A DNA stretch of 64,000 bases. It comes from Dermacentor variabilis (Eukaryota; Arthropoda; Arachnida; Ixodida; Ixodidae). Below, piece after piece: positions 1 through 11,415 of the stretch; the first letter of the stretch is position 1, and each line of letters begins with the position of its first letter. The stretch lies in contig NC_134568.1 in NCBI RefSeq assembly GCF_050947875.1, forward strand, positions 208,608,845 to 208,672,844. The letters run 5' to 3'. The notes under the pieces are model-generated. The model was given only the letters and a program-made list of their open reading frames with translations, was not told the DNA's origin and ran no database searches. Both the position numbers and the translations under genes were made by a program.

Positions 1-429
1 GCCCTTGACAGTTTATTTACGAACCTTTCAGAGACCGTTGGACAAGTTCTCACCTCTCAGTTGTCGCAACTTTTCCGTGTTACTGCGCGTCCAAGTGTTG
101 ACTCTGAAATCACAGTCTCCGATGAGAACACAGAGAAACACGTATCGGTAGAGGCCTCGCCTCGCAGTACTGATGCCTCCGAAGCTCCCGCAACTCATGT
201 AGAACATGAGGGCTTTCACAGTCACGAATCCGGGTCAGATACCATGGAGAACATGGATTTGGATGCTAGAACTTGTAAACGTCGTGCTTCTCCATACTCC
301 CCGAGAGCTACTACCCTCCACAAACTAAAAGCTAAAAAGAGTGAAAATAAGAGCTTATCAAAGGATGATTTCCTAAAGGATAACATTCTACAGACGGCAG
401 TTAATACTGCCGGAATATCGTCAACATAG
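1..429 (+). CDS. LINE ORF1 (gag-like), C-terminal part
   Basis: The frame is open from base 1 to a TAG at 427-429, so the start lies outside the window. The visible 142 residues are hydrophilic, with an acidic Ser/Glu/His-rich middle and a basic Lys/Arg-rich stretch near residues 90-125. No zinc knuckle is visible in this portion. Its place directly upstream of the endonuclease-RT frame identifies it as the end of ORF1, whose product normally coats the element RNA. ORF2 starts in another frame within about 30 bp, with no intergenic spacer. The identification rests on position and composition rather than on a domain. Confidence 0.65.
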   Translation, partial: ALDSLFTNLSETVGQVLTSQLSQLFRVTARPSVDSEITVSDENTEKHVSVEASPRSTDASEAPATHVEHEGFHSHESGSDTMENMDLDARTCKRRASPYSPRATTLHKLKAKKSENKSLSKDDFLKDNILQTAVNTAGISST

Positions 430-1264
430 GAAGCTTGAAAGTGCTGCAGTGGAACTGTCGTTCCATTTTTGCTGCAGCCGCTGATCCCTTATATCTCTGT
501 GAAGATCTTTCTCCCGATTTGATTATTCTGCAAAAAACTTGGTTATCCACAGAAAAGAGTTATCATTTAAAGAATTATCGCAGTTTTCGTCTAGATCGTC
601 CTTCTCGTAGAGGGAGAATAGCATTTTTCATCTCAACAAAAATTTGTCATAGAGCTAAAATTAGTCACCAGTCATTCTCCACTGAAAGTGAGATTCTAGC
701 ATTGGATGTAACGCTTTCTGGATGCGCCCCATTTTCTATATTCAATATTTATTTCCCTACAGGAGTCCGTAATACAGGCTCTCTTGATGCCGCGGTTGCA
801 GCGTGCAGAAAGGATATAATCATAGCTGGTGATTTTAATTCTCACCACGTATCATGGGGTTATCAATCCGACTCTTGTGGTAAACGATTGTTAGACTGGG
901 TTTCGTCAAATAACCTTAATTGTGTAAATTCGAGAACCCCAACTTATGTATCCGGCAAATCGCGTTCGGTGTTAGACCTACCTTTTTCCAGTTCGGGCTC
1001 TGTAATTTCCTCCTGGTCTGCTATTACCTCGGCCACAAATAGCGACCATCTTCCAATAACTTTTGAAATAACGCGCCCAATTATTTTGGTTGAAAAGCAT
1101 GTCCGCACCTATGTTAACTATAGTAAATTTCTAGTTTCACTGCGATCAGCTTTAGAAAAACAGGTTGTCCTAAATGATGAAGTTAAGGCCGTTAATTTGT
1201 GTCAAGTGCTAAGTGACAGTTACAAAAAATGCAAGTTCAGTATGCAATCAACTAAGGTGGTACT
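405..1264 (+). pseudogene. LINE ORF2, endonuclease domain (APE type), defective
   Basis: The frame opens after a TAA at 402-404 with no nearby ATG; the conserved endonuclease sequence LQWNCRSI begins at about 438. Visible motifs in order: NCRS, the LILQ(E)TWL motif, AGDFNSHHVSWG, and a terminal SDHLPI (catalytic Asp-His codons at 1044-1049). In a working enzyme the second motif carries the metal-binding Glu; here codon 534-536 encodes Lys, so nicking activity should be lost. After about 1258 the homologous reading moves from this frame to the frame used by the RT, which marks a small indel. The original frame runs on by chance to a stop at 1407-1409. The enzyme would nick target DNA to prime reverse transcription. 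Confidence 0.85.
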
Positions 1265-4048
1265 TATTCGCCATGGTGGAATCGGGACTGTGCACGCGAA
1301 TATAGAAGAAGAAAGGCAGCCTGGAGAAGGTTACTGTATAATTAATGTCCACCTAATTGGAATGACTATAAGTTTGCTGCAGCTACATTCAGGCAGACAG
1401 TTGACATAGCGAAATAAAATTATAACACCAAACGTTACAGTTACCTATCGCAGTCTAGTAATAAAAAAGCCCTATTTCGATTTCTACGGTCTAAAAAGAT
1501 TGTTTCAGCCCCAATAAATGTAGAGTCAGTTAGATTAACTTCCACTGAATTAGTGCAGTCGCTGGAGGATATTGCAAAAGGCTTAGAGCGTCGATTCGCA
1601 TCACTTCGCCCCTATCATATACCGGCACCTGAACCAGCTAATGAGTACATAACGGTTACATTAGAAGAATTAATGAGAGAGGTAAAGATGCTGCCAGCTT
1701 CAGCCCCACGTCCAGATGGCATAACTACAGCAATGATAAAATTATTATTCGAATTGTCTCCCCAGGATTTGCTTAATTTTATAAATTACTCGATTAAGAA
1801 TGCATGGATTCATCCAGATTGGAAGGTTGCCAAAATAATTCCACTACTCAAAAAGCCAGGCGATGGATATTCAATAGACAACATTAGACCTATTTCTCTG
1901 ACCACAAATCTTGTAAAGTTAATCGAGAGGGTTCTTTATGGTCACATCGATAGGTGGATAGGCGAGAACCAAATATTAAGTGATTCTCAAATAGGATTCA
2001 GGGCTGGCTGCTCAATTTGGTGTGCTCATGTTGACTTGGAGAGTAGAATTCAACTAGCTCGCCGCAACAACCAGTACGCGGCTCTAGTGACATTAGACAT
2101 TGCGAAGGCGTATGACAGTGTCGACCACAGTACTTTAATCAACAGACTCAATAGTGTGAATCTTCCACAGTACCTAATTGCATGGATTCAAAGCGGACGA
2201 ACATTTTATTGCTATCAAAACGGTGTTTCTTCTAAAAGTTACAAACAGACAAGGGGCGTTCCTCAAGGTGCAGCACTTTCCCCAGTATTATTCAATATTT
2301 TACTAAATCACATCCCGGCACATCATGACGTACAGGTATACGTATACGCTGATGATATCGCATTTTTCACGGTATCGAATGATATACATAGCCTATATAA
2401 AACTTTGCAGTCATATTTGAATCAGATTGAAATTTGGCTAAAAGGAATACAAATGTCGCTAAATGTCAACAAAAGTGCGATCATTGTCTTTCCCTTAACT
2501 TTTCCTATCCGAATAACACTGTCATATGGCCAGGAGATTATTCCGCAGGTACATTCTTTAAGATGTCTGGGAATGATTTACACCGAAAAGCTTAATTGGC
2601 AGACACACATAGAATACATCGCATCTAAGGGAGCACGCGCTGTTGGTTTATTGCGAAGAGTCTGCAGCAGTCGTTTTGGAATGCGCAGGGAGACCTTGCT
2701 GATGATTTATTGTATGTATGTCCGCCCCATTCTAGAGTTTGGATGCGTGTTATTTTCAGGAGGTCCTACGTATAAGTTACGTCCTTTGGTTCTCTTAGAA
2801 CGCGATTCACTACGTCTGTGTCTCGGCCTTCCAAAATTTGCAGCCAATAATATTTTATATCATGAAACTCACCTGCCTTCTCTTCAAACTCGATTTCGTA
2901 TACTGACAGTCCAAACATTTCTAAACATCTATGCTTCTCCCTGGAGACGCTCCTACTATATTTTTACTCGAGAACCAACTGCATTCTTTGAGAATCAATG
3001 GTCCAGACTGCATTGTCCCCTGGTAGTTTTTGTGCAGAAGCTATTAGAGCCATTACAAGTATCAATCCGTGATGTGGCTTTTCAAAATTTACCTACTTCG
3101 ACAGTAAGTGTTGAATTTGGCGATATATTTCCCAATAACGCTAAGCTCCTACCTATTCGATACCTAAAAGGTTTATTAGGTGACCACCTTGAAAACCTCC
3201 AAATAAATGCAGTAATAGCCACAGATGCTTCTGTCAGTGAGGAGAAGGCCGGAGTGGGAATTTTTTCGACATCATTAAATTGGTCTTTCTCTCTTCGAAT
3301 ACCCGACTTTACACCAATATTTCAAGCAGAGTTATTGGCGATCATCCTAGCTCTACGGAAACTTCCCACATCTATTTCTTCAGCCGTAATCTTAACCGAC
3401 TCCTTGTCTGTTTGCTCCGCTTTATCTGTGCCCAATTCAAATATCATTCTCCGAGAATTTCATTCATTGGTTCCCCAACATTTACGCCTCATCCACCTGG
3501 TATGGGTGCCAGGGCACGTGGGGCTCACTTTAAACGAGTCATTAGACGCACTAGCAGGGGCATCTCTTAAAGGCCCGGTACTGAGGATCCTAAAACCTTC
3601 GGCATACGTCACTTCTGCAAGATTTCAAAAATTTTCCATTCAAGAAGAACATGCCAAATCATGTGTATTAGATAACGCCGATTTTCAGCACCTTAGATTT
3701 CCTTGGCAGAGCGGATGGTGTGCAACAAGATAATTTGAAGTTTCATTTACGCGTATACGTTGCCGAATACCACGGCTTAATTTCTATTCCCATAGGTCTG
3801 GTTTGGCACCTTCTCCTAAATGTTTTTACTGCAATGAACCCGAAACTATGGATCATTTCTTTATTGAGTGTCGTCGGTTCAACGTGCACAGAAAACGACT
3901 TCTAGAAGGTCCCTTCCGCCAACTTGGATTAGCCATTACGCTACCTATCATTCTGTCTCTGGGGGCGTCGGCACTAGGACACTGTAATGGGAACGTATGT
4001 GATGCCATATATAATTTTATAATGGAGACAAGGAGACTTCCATGCTAA
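1265..4048 (+). pseudogene. LINE ORF2, reverse transcriptase-RNase H-zinc finger, with three nonsense codons
   Basis: All in one frame. A linker (SPWWN, then a basic segment) is cut by TAA at 1343-1345 and 1415-1417. The long open part 1418-3733 holds the RT: NIRPISL, LDIAKAYDSV (motif A), RGVPQGAALSP (motif B) and YADD at 2345-2356. RNase H follows with all four acidic positions visible: TDAS at 3221, QAELLAI, LTDS and NESLDALA, plus the WVPGHVGL loop. A TAA at 3731-3733 then splits off a Cys-x2-Cys-x7-His-x4-Cys finger that starts at 3821 and ends at TAA 4046-4048. Apart from the nonsense codons the protein looks little decayed, which suggests a fairly young copy. A few sequencing errors cannot be excluded. 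Confidence 0.9.
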
Positions 4049-4281
4049 TTTTAATGTTTTATTTTCCACAACAAGAAACCAAAAATATTAACTTCTAATT
4101 TTAAGAAACTATAGCATGAAAATTATTATTAACGATTAGAATTCATTTAATATCTCATTTTCAGTAAAAAAAATTCTATTTAGGTATTTATTCTTTTTCA
4201 ACCCACTGCAGCCCGATTCATGGCCAATCCCCCGTAGTGGGTTGTGCTATAACTACCGGCACCAAACCAAACCAAACCAAA
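4049..4281 (+). repeat. LINE 3' UTR and CCAAA tail
   Basis: AT-rich 3' UTR of the element above, ending in about four tandem CCAAA units at 4257-4281. LINEs of this superfamily commonly end in short simple repeats rather than poly(A). Sequence character changes immediately afterwards, which supports 4281 as the 3' boundary. Confidence 0.75.
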
Positions 4282-4935
4282 TCTTCCAGCGTAGAATTTC
4301 ACTTTTCTTCTGTCGCCGTAATGGGGAGGCCGCGTTTACGGGGGTATGAGCCATTCATTCTCTTACGTGACGGGCAGATTTAATTTTGAAGAATCGCAAG
4401 CGCCAATGGCGGGCAGAAGCCGCTAACCAGGCCGCCGAGCAAACTCGAGGCATCGAACGCAAGCGACAACGGCGGACTGCGGGCATATATACCGTTACTG
4501 ACGTCGCTCTCTCCTTCGCAGCCAAACGTGTGTGTAACTTCATTAATAAACACAAAGACGTCACCAATAATTGAGACAGACTTCAATGAACCGTCTGGAT
4601 TAACCCAGTGATAAACGCTGGGGCCGCACGTTTCAGCTTCGGTGGTTAACCATCTGTACGGAGTGCTTGGGTGGTAATTATTTTTTTCTTCATATCTCAC
4701 TTTTTTCCCCACAAGTCAGAAAAATAAATGTCAAAGATAACGGCATGGACACAACTTTATTTGGTGTTTATGAGCAAGATCTCCAACATTTATAAGTGCA
4801 GTTACGCCTTAAAAACGAATATTTCAAATTTTGCATGATGCATGGAACTTAGCTAATTAGCCAACTAATCTTCAAAAACAGTCTAACTCGAGTGTACTGC
4901 AAACGGTATGCCATTGGTCTCATTCGCCTAAGGTG
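4282..4935. other. Unassigned stretch with a short basic ORF relic
   Basis: No gene is recognised. Positions 4386-4470 (+) translate into a basic, Ala/Glu/Arg-rich peptide in which an RKRQ block recurs after 21 residues. This resembles the tandem basic repeats (STPR-like) found in several arthropod repeat-encoded proteins, and a similar relic lies at 39850-39995 on the minus strand. The match is weak and rests on periodicity only. Confidence 0.3.
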
Positions 4936-4939
4936 CTTC

Positions 4940-4985
4940 ACTTTTTTTTTCATGCTGGGTTCAAGTTACGTGAAACACCCGGTTC
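4940..4985. repeat. Orphan terminal-repeat remnant
   Basis: The string TTCAAGTTACGTGAAACACC at 4960-4979 resembles the right terminus of the palindromic MITE at 25010-25673 (CTCAAGTTACGTGGGACACC). No matching left end is visible upstream, so this looks like one surviving end of a decayed copy. Confidence 0.4.
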
Positions 4986-5239
4986 ATCTCGAAGCGTATC
5001 TTACGAACGCGTAGCTCTATCTGGGCGCGATTATCACGAGTTCTGGTGCATGGACGTGACTTAATTGCTACTCGGCTTCAATTTTATTCTGCAATTATGT
5101 TCTTTTACCTGAGAACTTACGTTGCGGCCGTTTTGGTGGAAAACAATGCCTCGTGTGGATTTATCTAAATGATATACTGCACGATCATAGGTATTAGACA
5201 ATTTTAGCTGTTCAATTTTAATGCACCCAAAGGCCTCGC

Positions 5240-6052
5240 GTCAAACCAGTTAAGTAACAACAGTGCGCATGCGTAGAATGTAACCGCAACGTTTCGCTTT
5301 GCGTGCGTACGCACGCACCTCTTGCTTTAGTGCAGGTTTTGCTGGATCTCGTGGTGCGCTCTCGTGAGATCCCGTTGCTGGCGATTGAGTCAGGTGTTCT
5401 GCAATATGGCGGACGTTATAGTGAACGATGCGAGCGCTTGCTGTTCGCGCTTGAATGTTTCAGTCGCGCTTGACGTGGATTCATAAAGAAGCCTGCAAAA
5501 TAAATTGTGCTTCTCTTGTAGAATGTTCTGCCTGCAAATACCTTCCAAGATAAGCTCGCAGTGGCATGACACCGCCATCAGCTTGCCAATGGAAGCCAGG
5601 AAACTGGTGATGACCAGAGCAGCGGGCAAGCGTTGTTTCTTGCTGCTTCGTGTGCTTAAAAGTCTGATTCAGAACATCATGCCAATTTTTGAAAAAATAA
5701 ACTTAATTTCTGATGACTGGCGGCGCGCCCCGACGCGCTGTTGAAAACTACCAGTATTCAGTGATTGTGCCGGTGTCGGCTGGCGTTGTGCCACTCGGCG
5801 TCGATGCGCATATCGTGGCAACGCCGGTAGGAACACTGAACCTGGTGCGGTCTTTATGCGGCCAGCGCGCGCACTTCCCCCAACTGATCTTGAAAAGAGC
5901 AAGCGTACGAAGAGAGGGGCCATTTGCTACAGGATCTCCTTCACCTAGCGTGAGGATTCAACTATATAAGACTCATTGCTGCTCATTACATCTCATCGAT
6001 CTTCTCCCATGGATACGACCAACAGTATGTCGCAATCTCCCCCCTCTCATCG
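5240..6052 (+). promoter_or_regulatory. Moderately CpG-rich stretch with a TATA-like site; possible promoter remnant
   Basis: A CpG-rich segment contains an 18-bp perfect palindrome near 5300, an ATGGCGGACG start context at about 5405 that runs only 26 codons, and a TATATAAG at 5963-5970. An ATG at 6009 follows about 40 bp downstream and is also short, ending in the CTAA microsatellite. The arrangement could be a decayed promoter, an LTR-like fragment or chance. No conserved protein is encoded, and I assign no gene. Confidence 0.25.
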
Positions 6053-6231
<179 letters not shown>

Positions 6232-8960
6232 GTAGCAATAAACACTCCGCTGGTCACAAAATTAAGGTCACACGCATGCATTGCACAATCTGCGCGCCAG
6301 TGCAAATAAAACACATTAAACATAAACAGATCGGCTAGCACTTGGGCTAGGCGAAAAGCGGTAGGCAAATGAGCTATACGACTTGGCTTGAACCAAAATG
6401 ACTCCGGTATCTTGTGAAGGTTCTGCAACGCTGTTAGATATGACGCTGACAAGTGCGCTGCAATACGAGAACCAATTCTTGAGAGTTGTTCACATCGTGA
6501 CGCATACGGAACGTACAACTAAACGCAGAACGTATATATGACGAAGAATTTATTTGCGAACGCAGTGCCCATGGGTACTGCGTACCGCTACAGCTGCCGG
6601 CAGTAGACTACAACTGTGTATTACTTTTATGCTCATAGCGTTTTGGTGCATTCAGTGCATGGCGTTCAGCCATTTCGTTCAGGTGTGTTTTGTGTTCTGC
6701 CGATTCAAGCAAGCGCACCGTTTTTTTTGCTTGGCTAGTTCTCCGCGTGAGGCCATCGCGCAATTGCCTCGCGCAATTGACGTCATGCAAGCGCTCTTTG
6801 CATCGACCAAAAATGTCGATTGCATCATGCGCCCCAAAGCTGGAGGCATAAAAGTGCTATCAACCGAAATTTCTTGATGACCTATTTGAGCATTGTCATT
6901 TGAAGTGAAAGTAATATCGGCCTTTAAGAGTGCAATTAGCCTGTAAACGCGGAACCGCTCTACCTGCCACAAGCATTTTTTCAAAGATGTGTTAAATATA
7001 AAAAAAGAGAAATAGGAACAAAAATAAGACACGATATAATACAAGAAAGGCTAATAAGCTTTAGCTAGCGGCAAACGGCCAGAGCCGCGATAACCGTAAC
7101 AAGAAAAGTAAGCCTAACATTGAGCAAAGCAGTCCATTGCCACACATGTAAATAAGGTCAGTGCGTGTGAAGGAGTAAGATGAAAGATATAGTAGGAATG
7201 CGTTGAACACGCAGCCACACAACTTGGTGTGTGCGCGATAACGAAAAAAAAAGTACCATGTACTACGTAGCTAGGCAGGCGGCACTGTGCCGAAGTGAAA
7301 TCAAGCCAGGTAGGGGGGAGGTACGAAAATAAACAGCGACGGCAGAGTGCGGCCGCGGCAGCGACCTGGCCTATTCCCGATGCGGGGTCCGATAGCCGGC
7401 ACGCACCAGTTGGCAGCGGGCCACTCACTTGCGCTGCAACCAAATCCTCGGCACGCTAGGGGCTTTCCTTTAGTTGGTATTACATGCGTGCATGAATGAG
7501 AACCCAGTTCTAAAATTTATGCGGACGAGTATCACAGTTACTGGCGCACACTGCCTCTTCGATTTCTATTGCGGCGGACTACATGGGACGATCTTTCCTG
7601 GTGATACTTGTTGCGGAATTTTGTCAAACCGCGACAAGTACAGAAGTTTAGGCGGTGTTTTGTTGCAGTGCGCGTTCCTTATTTCGAATCTTAGGTCCAT
7701 TCTGCCTTCTCTGTTTCTTTCTTCCTCCCCCTACCTAGGCCCATTCCATTCAGCTGCGCTTCCTGAACTAATTAAGAGGGACTCCACTTCGCGTTTACGT
7801 TCACTTGTTCAACATGGCGGCATCTGCACGTCTCCATTCGTTTCCCAGTGTGCAGTCTTTGTGCAGGACAAGTCCACAGTGTCCCCTGCACTCGCCACGG
7901 AGACAGTGCAGGGTTAGTGCAGTTGGTGCCCGGTCGTTCCTGCACGAGAATTAACTGGCACTGAATTGGGGGGGACTAGTATCGCGAAGTTCAGGAAGAA
8001 TCGAATGGGCGTTTTGTATGTGAAAGTGACTATCTTGAACTACCTTCTGGTGGTGGTGTTCTTAGTGACCTGTGTCCTACATAGCGGAAACTGCGGGACG
8101 TTCTATTTCGTTGTCGTGTGTCTTCTTTTTTCTTTGCGCAGCTGATTGCACACTCGTGTTTTAAACAAATTTATTGCTGTAATGCGTTTATTTCTCCTGA
8201 AGATGTCACCATTTCAACGGCCAAGTATATGTAGTTCGTCAAAATTTCCAGTTTTGTTCAAGACAACCAGTGGAACAGGTTCCCGTATGTAAACATTGTT
8301 GGTGCGCTTGAGTTCGTTTGTGTATGTAGTGCGTGTTGATATTTTGTTCCTTTTTTTGTTCTTTTTTTTGCTGCTTAAGTAACGAACTTGGGATAGCGTG
8401 TTCTAACTTAGCCTACAATCCCTTGCTCCTACATCTAAAAGAAAAAAAAGAAAAGAACAGTACATGAAGCACACTGGCGTCTATTGCACAGTTGGGCACA
8501 GGTGCGCTTGCACAGACATGAGGAGAAATGTGTAGAGTGTTTGCCCTGCGTTAAATCAAGGAGACAAAAAAGTATCCTGCTTGCGTCTTAACGCCTTGTG
8601 TCTTGCTTCCTGCCTGATATTATTGCTTAAGTTTATTTAATTTGTGATTCCAGCTTGGGCCTTCCAGCAGCTCAGCGGATTTTGCGTCACGCAGCTGAGC
8701 ACGATGTAGCAGGTTTAATTGCTGGTTCCGGCGATCGCATTACGCAGGATGCAAAATCAACCTGTGTTCTTATAAATGCACGGTAGATAATCCCTGGGTA
8801 GATAAAAATATTGCAAAGCCACCCACCACCCGCCCTTCTTACTACGGTGTTGCTAAAAAACCCAAAATTTGTTTGGGACGTTAACCCAAGTCAGTTAATC
8901 AGCTTGGTCGCCACGTTGGTGCGCGCGCATCTATTTATTCACCTTTTGTGATATAGATTC
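6232..8960. other. Unassigned, no feature recognised
   Basis: About 2.7 kb of mixed-composition DNA. Short open frames occur on both strands (for example 7474-7917 +), but none shows a domain, biased codon use or a plausible splice structure. I see no terminal repeats or element coding motifs. Confidence 0.5.
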
Positions 8961-8966
8961 CCAGTT

Positions 8967-9263
8967 GGGGGGGGGGGAGGGTAATGGCGCTGTTGTGCTG
9001 GTAAATAATGTCTTAACAAAGAAAGGAAGTGAAAACGACAGATTAATGATGGCTTTTCTCTTTGACGTAGTAGTTCTGCGGAAACCCGCAGAACTACTAC
9101 GGGTGAACTCTTTGGTGCATCTCCTTCCAATGCCAAAGTTACGTTTACTGGGCCTCGCGAGCACGCTGTTCAGGACAAAGGGGATATTGTCACGCTTGTC
9201 AGAAACAAAGAAAACGAACACCACAGGTGAAAGAAGTGCCGACATGCCCCCCCCCCCCCCCCC
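8967..9263. repeat. G11 and C17 runs flanking a perfect 16-bp hairpin
   Basis: A run of 11 G at 8967-8977 and a run of 17 C at 9247-9263 lie about 270 bp apart. Between them, 9066-9101 is a perfect inverted repeat: 16-bp arms starting CGTAGTAG, with a 4-nt loop. Homopolymeric G/C runs recur elsewhere in the window (for example 15030-15047 and 58680-58693). Confidence 0.8.
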
Positions 9264-10425
9264 ACGATACGTGAAATAAATCCAAACAAAAACCAAGAAG
9301 CACGGAGACAACACAGCAGCGAGCAGGCGCAGTTGCTTGTGACGTTATGCAACAGTCATTAACTTACAGCCCGTGGCCACTTGAGTTAGCTTGCACGCTT
9401 GCCGTGACGAACCCTTTCTCCATGGAGGTTGTGTATACACGGCGCGTGCGAGGAACGCCGCCCACCGCGGTTGTGCACGCTCTGCTGCATACGGGCGATT
9501 GTCTGCTTGCTATACTGTCAGCGCGTGCCTCTCCTTCCCGCTTACCTCCTTCCTATCCCTGCTCAATTTGTAACCAAGTTCTTTGTGCACAGCGTTTTTA
9601 AATCGACTGCCCTTCGGGTACGGAAAAAAATAACATGTAGCGTACGTGCTGCCACGTACGTGCTACACACATCCTTGTTCCGTATTCAGCCTTCCGCAAG
9701 GCCACATTTTGGCTTAAGGGCGTTCTTAACGAACGTGATTTATCGTAGTCATGTTTTCTATAATAGAACCACCGATTGATGTTCGCGAATGTGGCAAACA
9801 AAGAGCGAGGGAAAGAAAGGTTAGAGGCAAGGTGTACGGAGGTTAAAGGGGCTGTGAACCACCCCTTGAATTTCGTGAGTAATCACATTCCGAGGGCACT
9901 GAACCGCGAACATGAGAACTTGTAGCCGGCTGCCAGATTACGTCAGGCGGCAGCATCGCCTAGGCGCCAGGCTTCGGCGCTTTTGACTATTCGCGCGTAT
10001 AGCTAATGCACGCATGCCCACTCTTCCAGAAATTCAAGTAGCATTGTGCGCGCTCCGGACTTATGCGACAAATTCCTCAGCCCTTTCACTAGACCTTCCG
10101 TAATGATGGAGTAGACTTACCCTGTTAATTACCGCGTCTAGCCTGTCTGTACTGCTTCCGATCACCGTTGCCGTGGGACAGAAGTAGTGCATGCTTTTTT
10201 GTGGGCAACCACAAAAAACTCGGTGCTTTTCATAATACTCCTGCGCGGCCAGGCGGTCGTTTCCGAGGTGAGGCAGAATTAGTGTGAGCACAACATGTCA
10301 CTCCCATCCTCCTCACCGGTAGATATCATATCATCACGCGTAGATCTTTATCCTCTGCACAGATCATCATCAACGCGCATCGCATATTCTTCGTGCCCAT
10401 AGCTCGAGCTCCGCTTGAATAAAAT
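9264..10425. other. Unassigned, no feature recognised
   Basis: No gene or element is recognised. A small imperfect palindrome built on TACGTG lies near 9637-9666. Overlapping short frames around 9347-9779 on the plus strand lack any recognisable motif. Confidence 0.5.
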
Positions 10426-10479
10426 GGTTCCTTATGGTCTACGCAGAGAAAGGCAGAGAGGACAGGCCGAGCTTGTGTG

Positions 10480-11125
10480 CTCTAACCTACAACAGGGTGG
10501 AAGGTAAAAAGAGAAACGAAAGGGGGATGGAGGATGATGATGACAAGAATGTGGTACGATGGTGCTGAACGGCAACACAGCAGCATTCTTAAGGATTTGT
10601 ATGCGTTGTATCGCGGACAATGACAAAAAACGTGTTCGACAGTTTGCTCGTCACCGCAGTGGTAACACACAGCGCTATCCTCCCGTCCGATGCGGAAAGC
10701 AAACGACTTCGTAAATGCGACGCCGAGCCACAATGCCCAAGTACAGTTATCTCGGGTCGGGATAGTCCAGGTGGAGGATGAAGTCGATGTAGACGTGTGG
10801 GCTGGAAACTAGGTGTGTTCCACAACAATTGTAAGGCATCATATGCAAGCACTCAAAGCTTCGCTGCCGCATCCGTTCTTGACAGTGGGATTGGTTTTTG
10901 CACACTGTCTTCATGAGCAGATTGAGCAGCTTCATCGGCATGTTCATTGCCCATTATGCCACAGTGGCTAGGGAGCCTTATGCCACAGTGACTAGGGAGC
11001 CGTCCGAATGGGACGTCGTGTCCTTGTTCAACGAGGCGATGAAGGATCTATCGGATTTCTAGCACTAGTTGTCCGTATGGTCCACGACGTAATGCGAAGC
11101 TGCCTTGGAGTCACTGGCGACCGGG
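10480..11125 (-). pseudogene. LINE RNase H-zinc finger relic (inverted 5' segment)
   Basis: Read on the minus strand, the segment starts at an RNase H SDSKAA motif (about 11110) and continues through VVDHTDN. It then has a damaged SHCG-type region, a GNE-AD-type region, RLHRL, LGVAFTKSFAFRIG and a Cys-x2-Cys-x7-His-x4-Cys finger (about 10620-10670). Several frameshifts are needed. The family is the same as at 32545-33417. A 24-bp tandem duplication (10954-10977 and 10978-11001, one mismatch) sits inside the RNase H region. Left of about 10560 the similarity stops. It lies head to head with the plus-strand segment that follows. Confidence 0.75.
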
Positions 11126-11415
11126 CTGGCGCGTCTCGACGACCGCCCGTTTTCTGAGCAGACATTCCTGGAACGCCGACCTACACAGTCGTCACACCAG
11201 AAGACAGTGAAGGCACTCTTAAAATTTTTACGTTCGAGTGGCCTATTGGGGAGACTAGTTCTCATGGATGTTCACGAGCTTCCCTATCCTTTTTTTCTCC
11301 TTTCTTCGCTTTTTTCTCGGCTGTTCTTTCCGTCTTTCATTTTCCCTTACCCTTCCCTCAGTGCAGGATAGCAAACCAGAATCTTATCCGGTTACCCTCC
11401 CTGCCTTTTCAATCC
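11126..11415 (+). pseudogene. LINE ORF2 C-terminus and 3' UTR (3' segment of the inverted copy)
   Basis: The plus-strand frame encodes the tail that normally follows the zinc finger in this family: LARLDDRPFS, then TVKALLKFLRSSGLLGRL. Compare LAHLDSRPLS and LLRFLKETGLDKRL in the copy at 32545-33417. The pyrimidine-rich 3' UTR holds the family signature AGCAAACCAGAATCTT at about 11369-11384 and ends near 11415. Together with the inverted segment at 10480-11125 it forms one 5'-inverted insertion. Confidence 0.75.

Larger units (their letters stand above)
1..4281 (+). mobile_element. RNase H-bearing LINE (I superfamily), left end outside window
   Basis: One non-LTR retrotransposon is read from the window edge: end of ORF1, then ORF2 with an apurinic-type endonuclease, reverse transcriptase, RNase H and a C-terminal Cys-Cys-His-Cys finger, then about 210 bp of 3' UTR ending in four CCAAA-type units at about 4257-4281. 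This order with an RNase H domain is that of the I superfamily (I, R1, LOA and relatives). It is inactive: a frameshift near 1258 and nonsense codons at 1343, 1415 and 3731 break ORF2, and a catalytic endonuclease Glu is Lys. The 5' end lies beyond the window, so length and target-site duplication cannot be judged. Clade within the superfamily is not settled by eye. Confidence 0.9.

Noticed and set aside
5505..5744. Possible short exon after a pyrimidine-rich AG site at about 5519
   Set aside because: The acceptor-like site is plausible, but the encoded peptide has no recognisable similarity and no donor-defined exon could be argued.
7474..7917. 147-residue plus-strand frame
   Set aside because: No domain, no plausible splice context, ordinary composition for chance.
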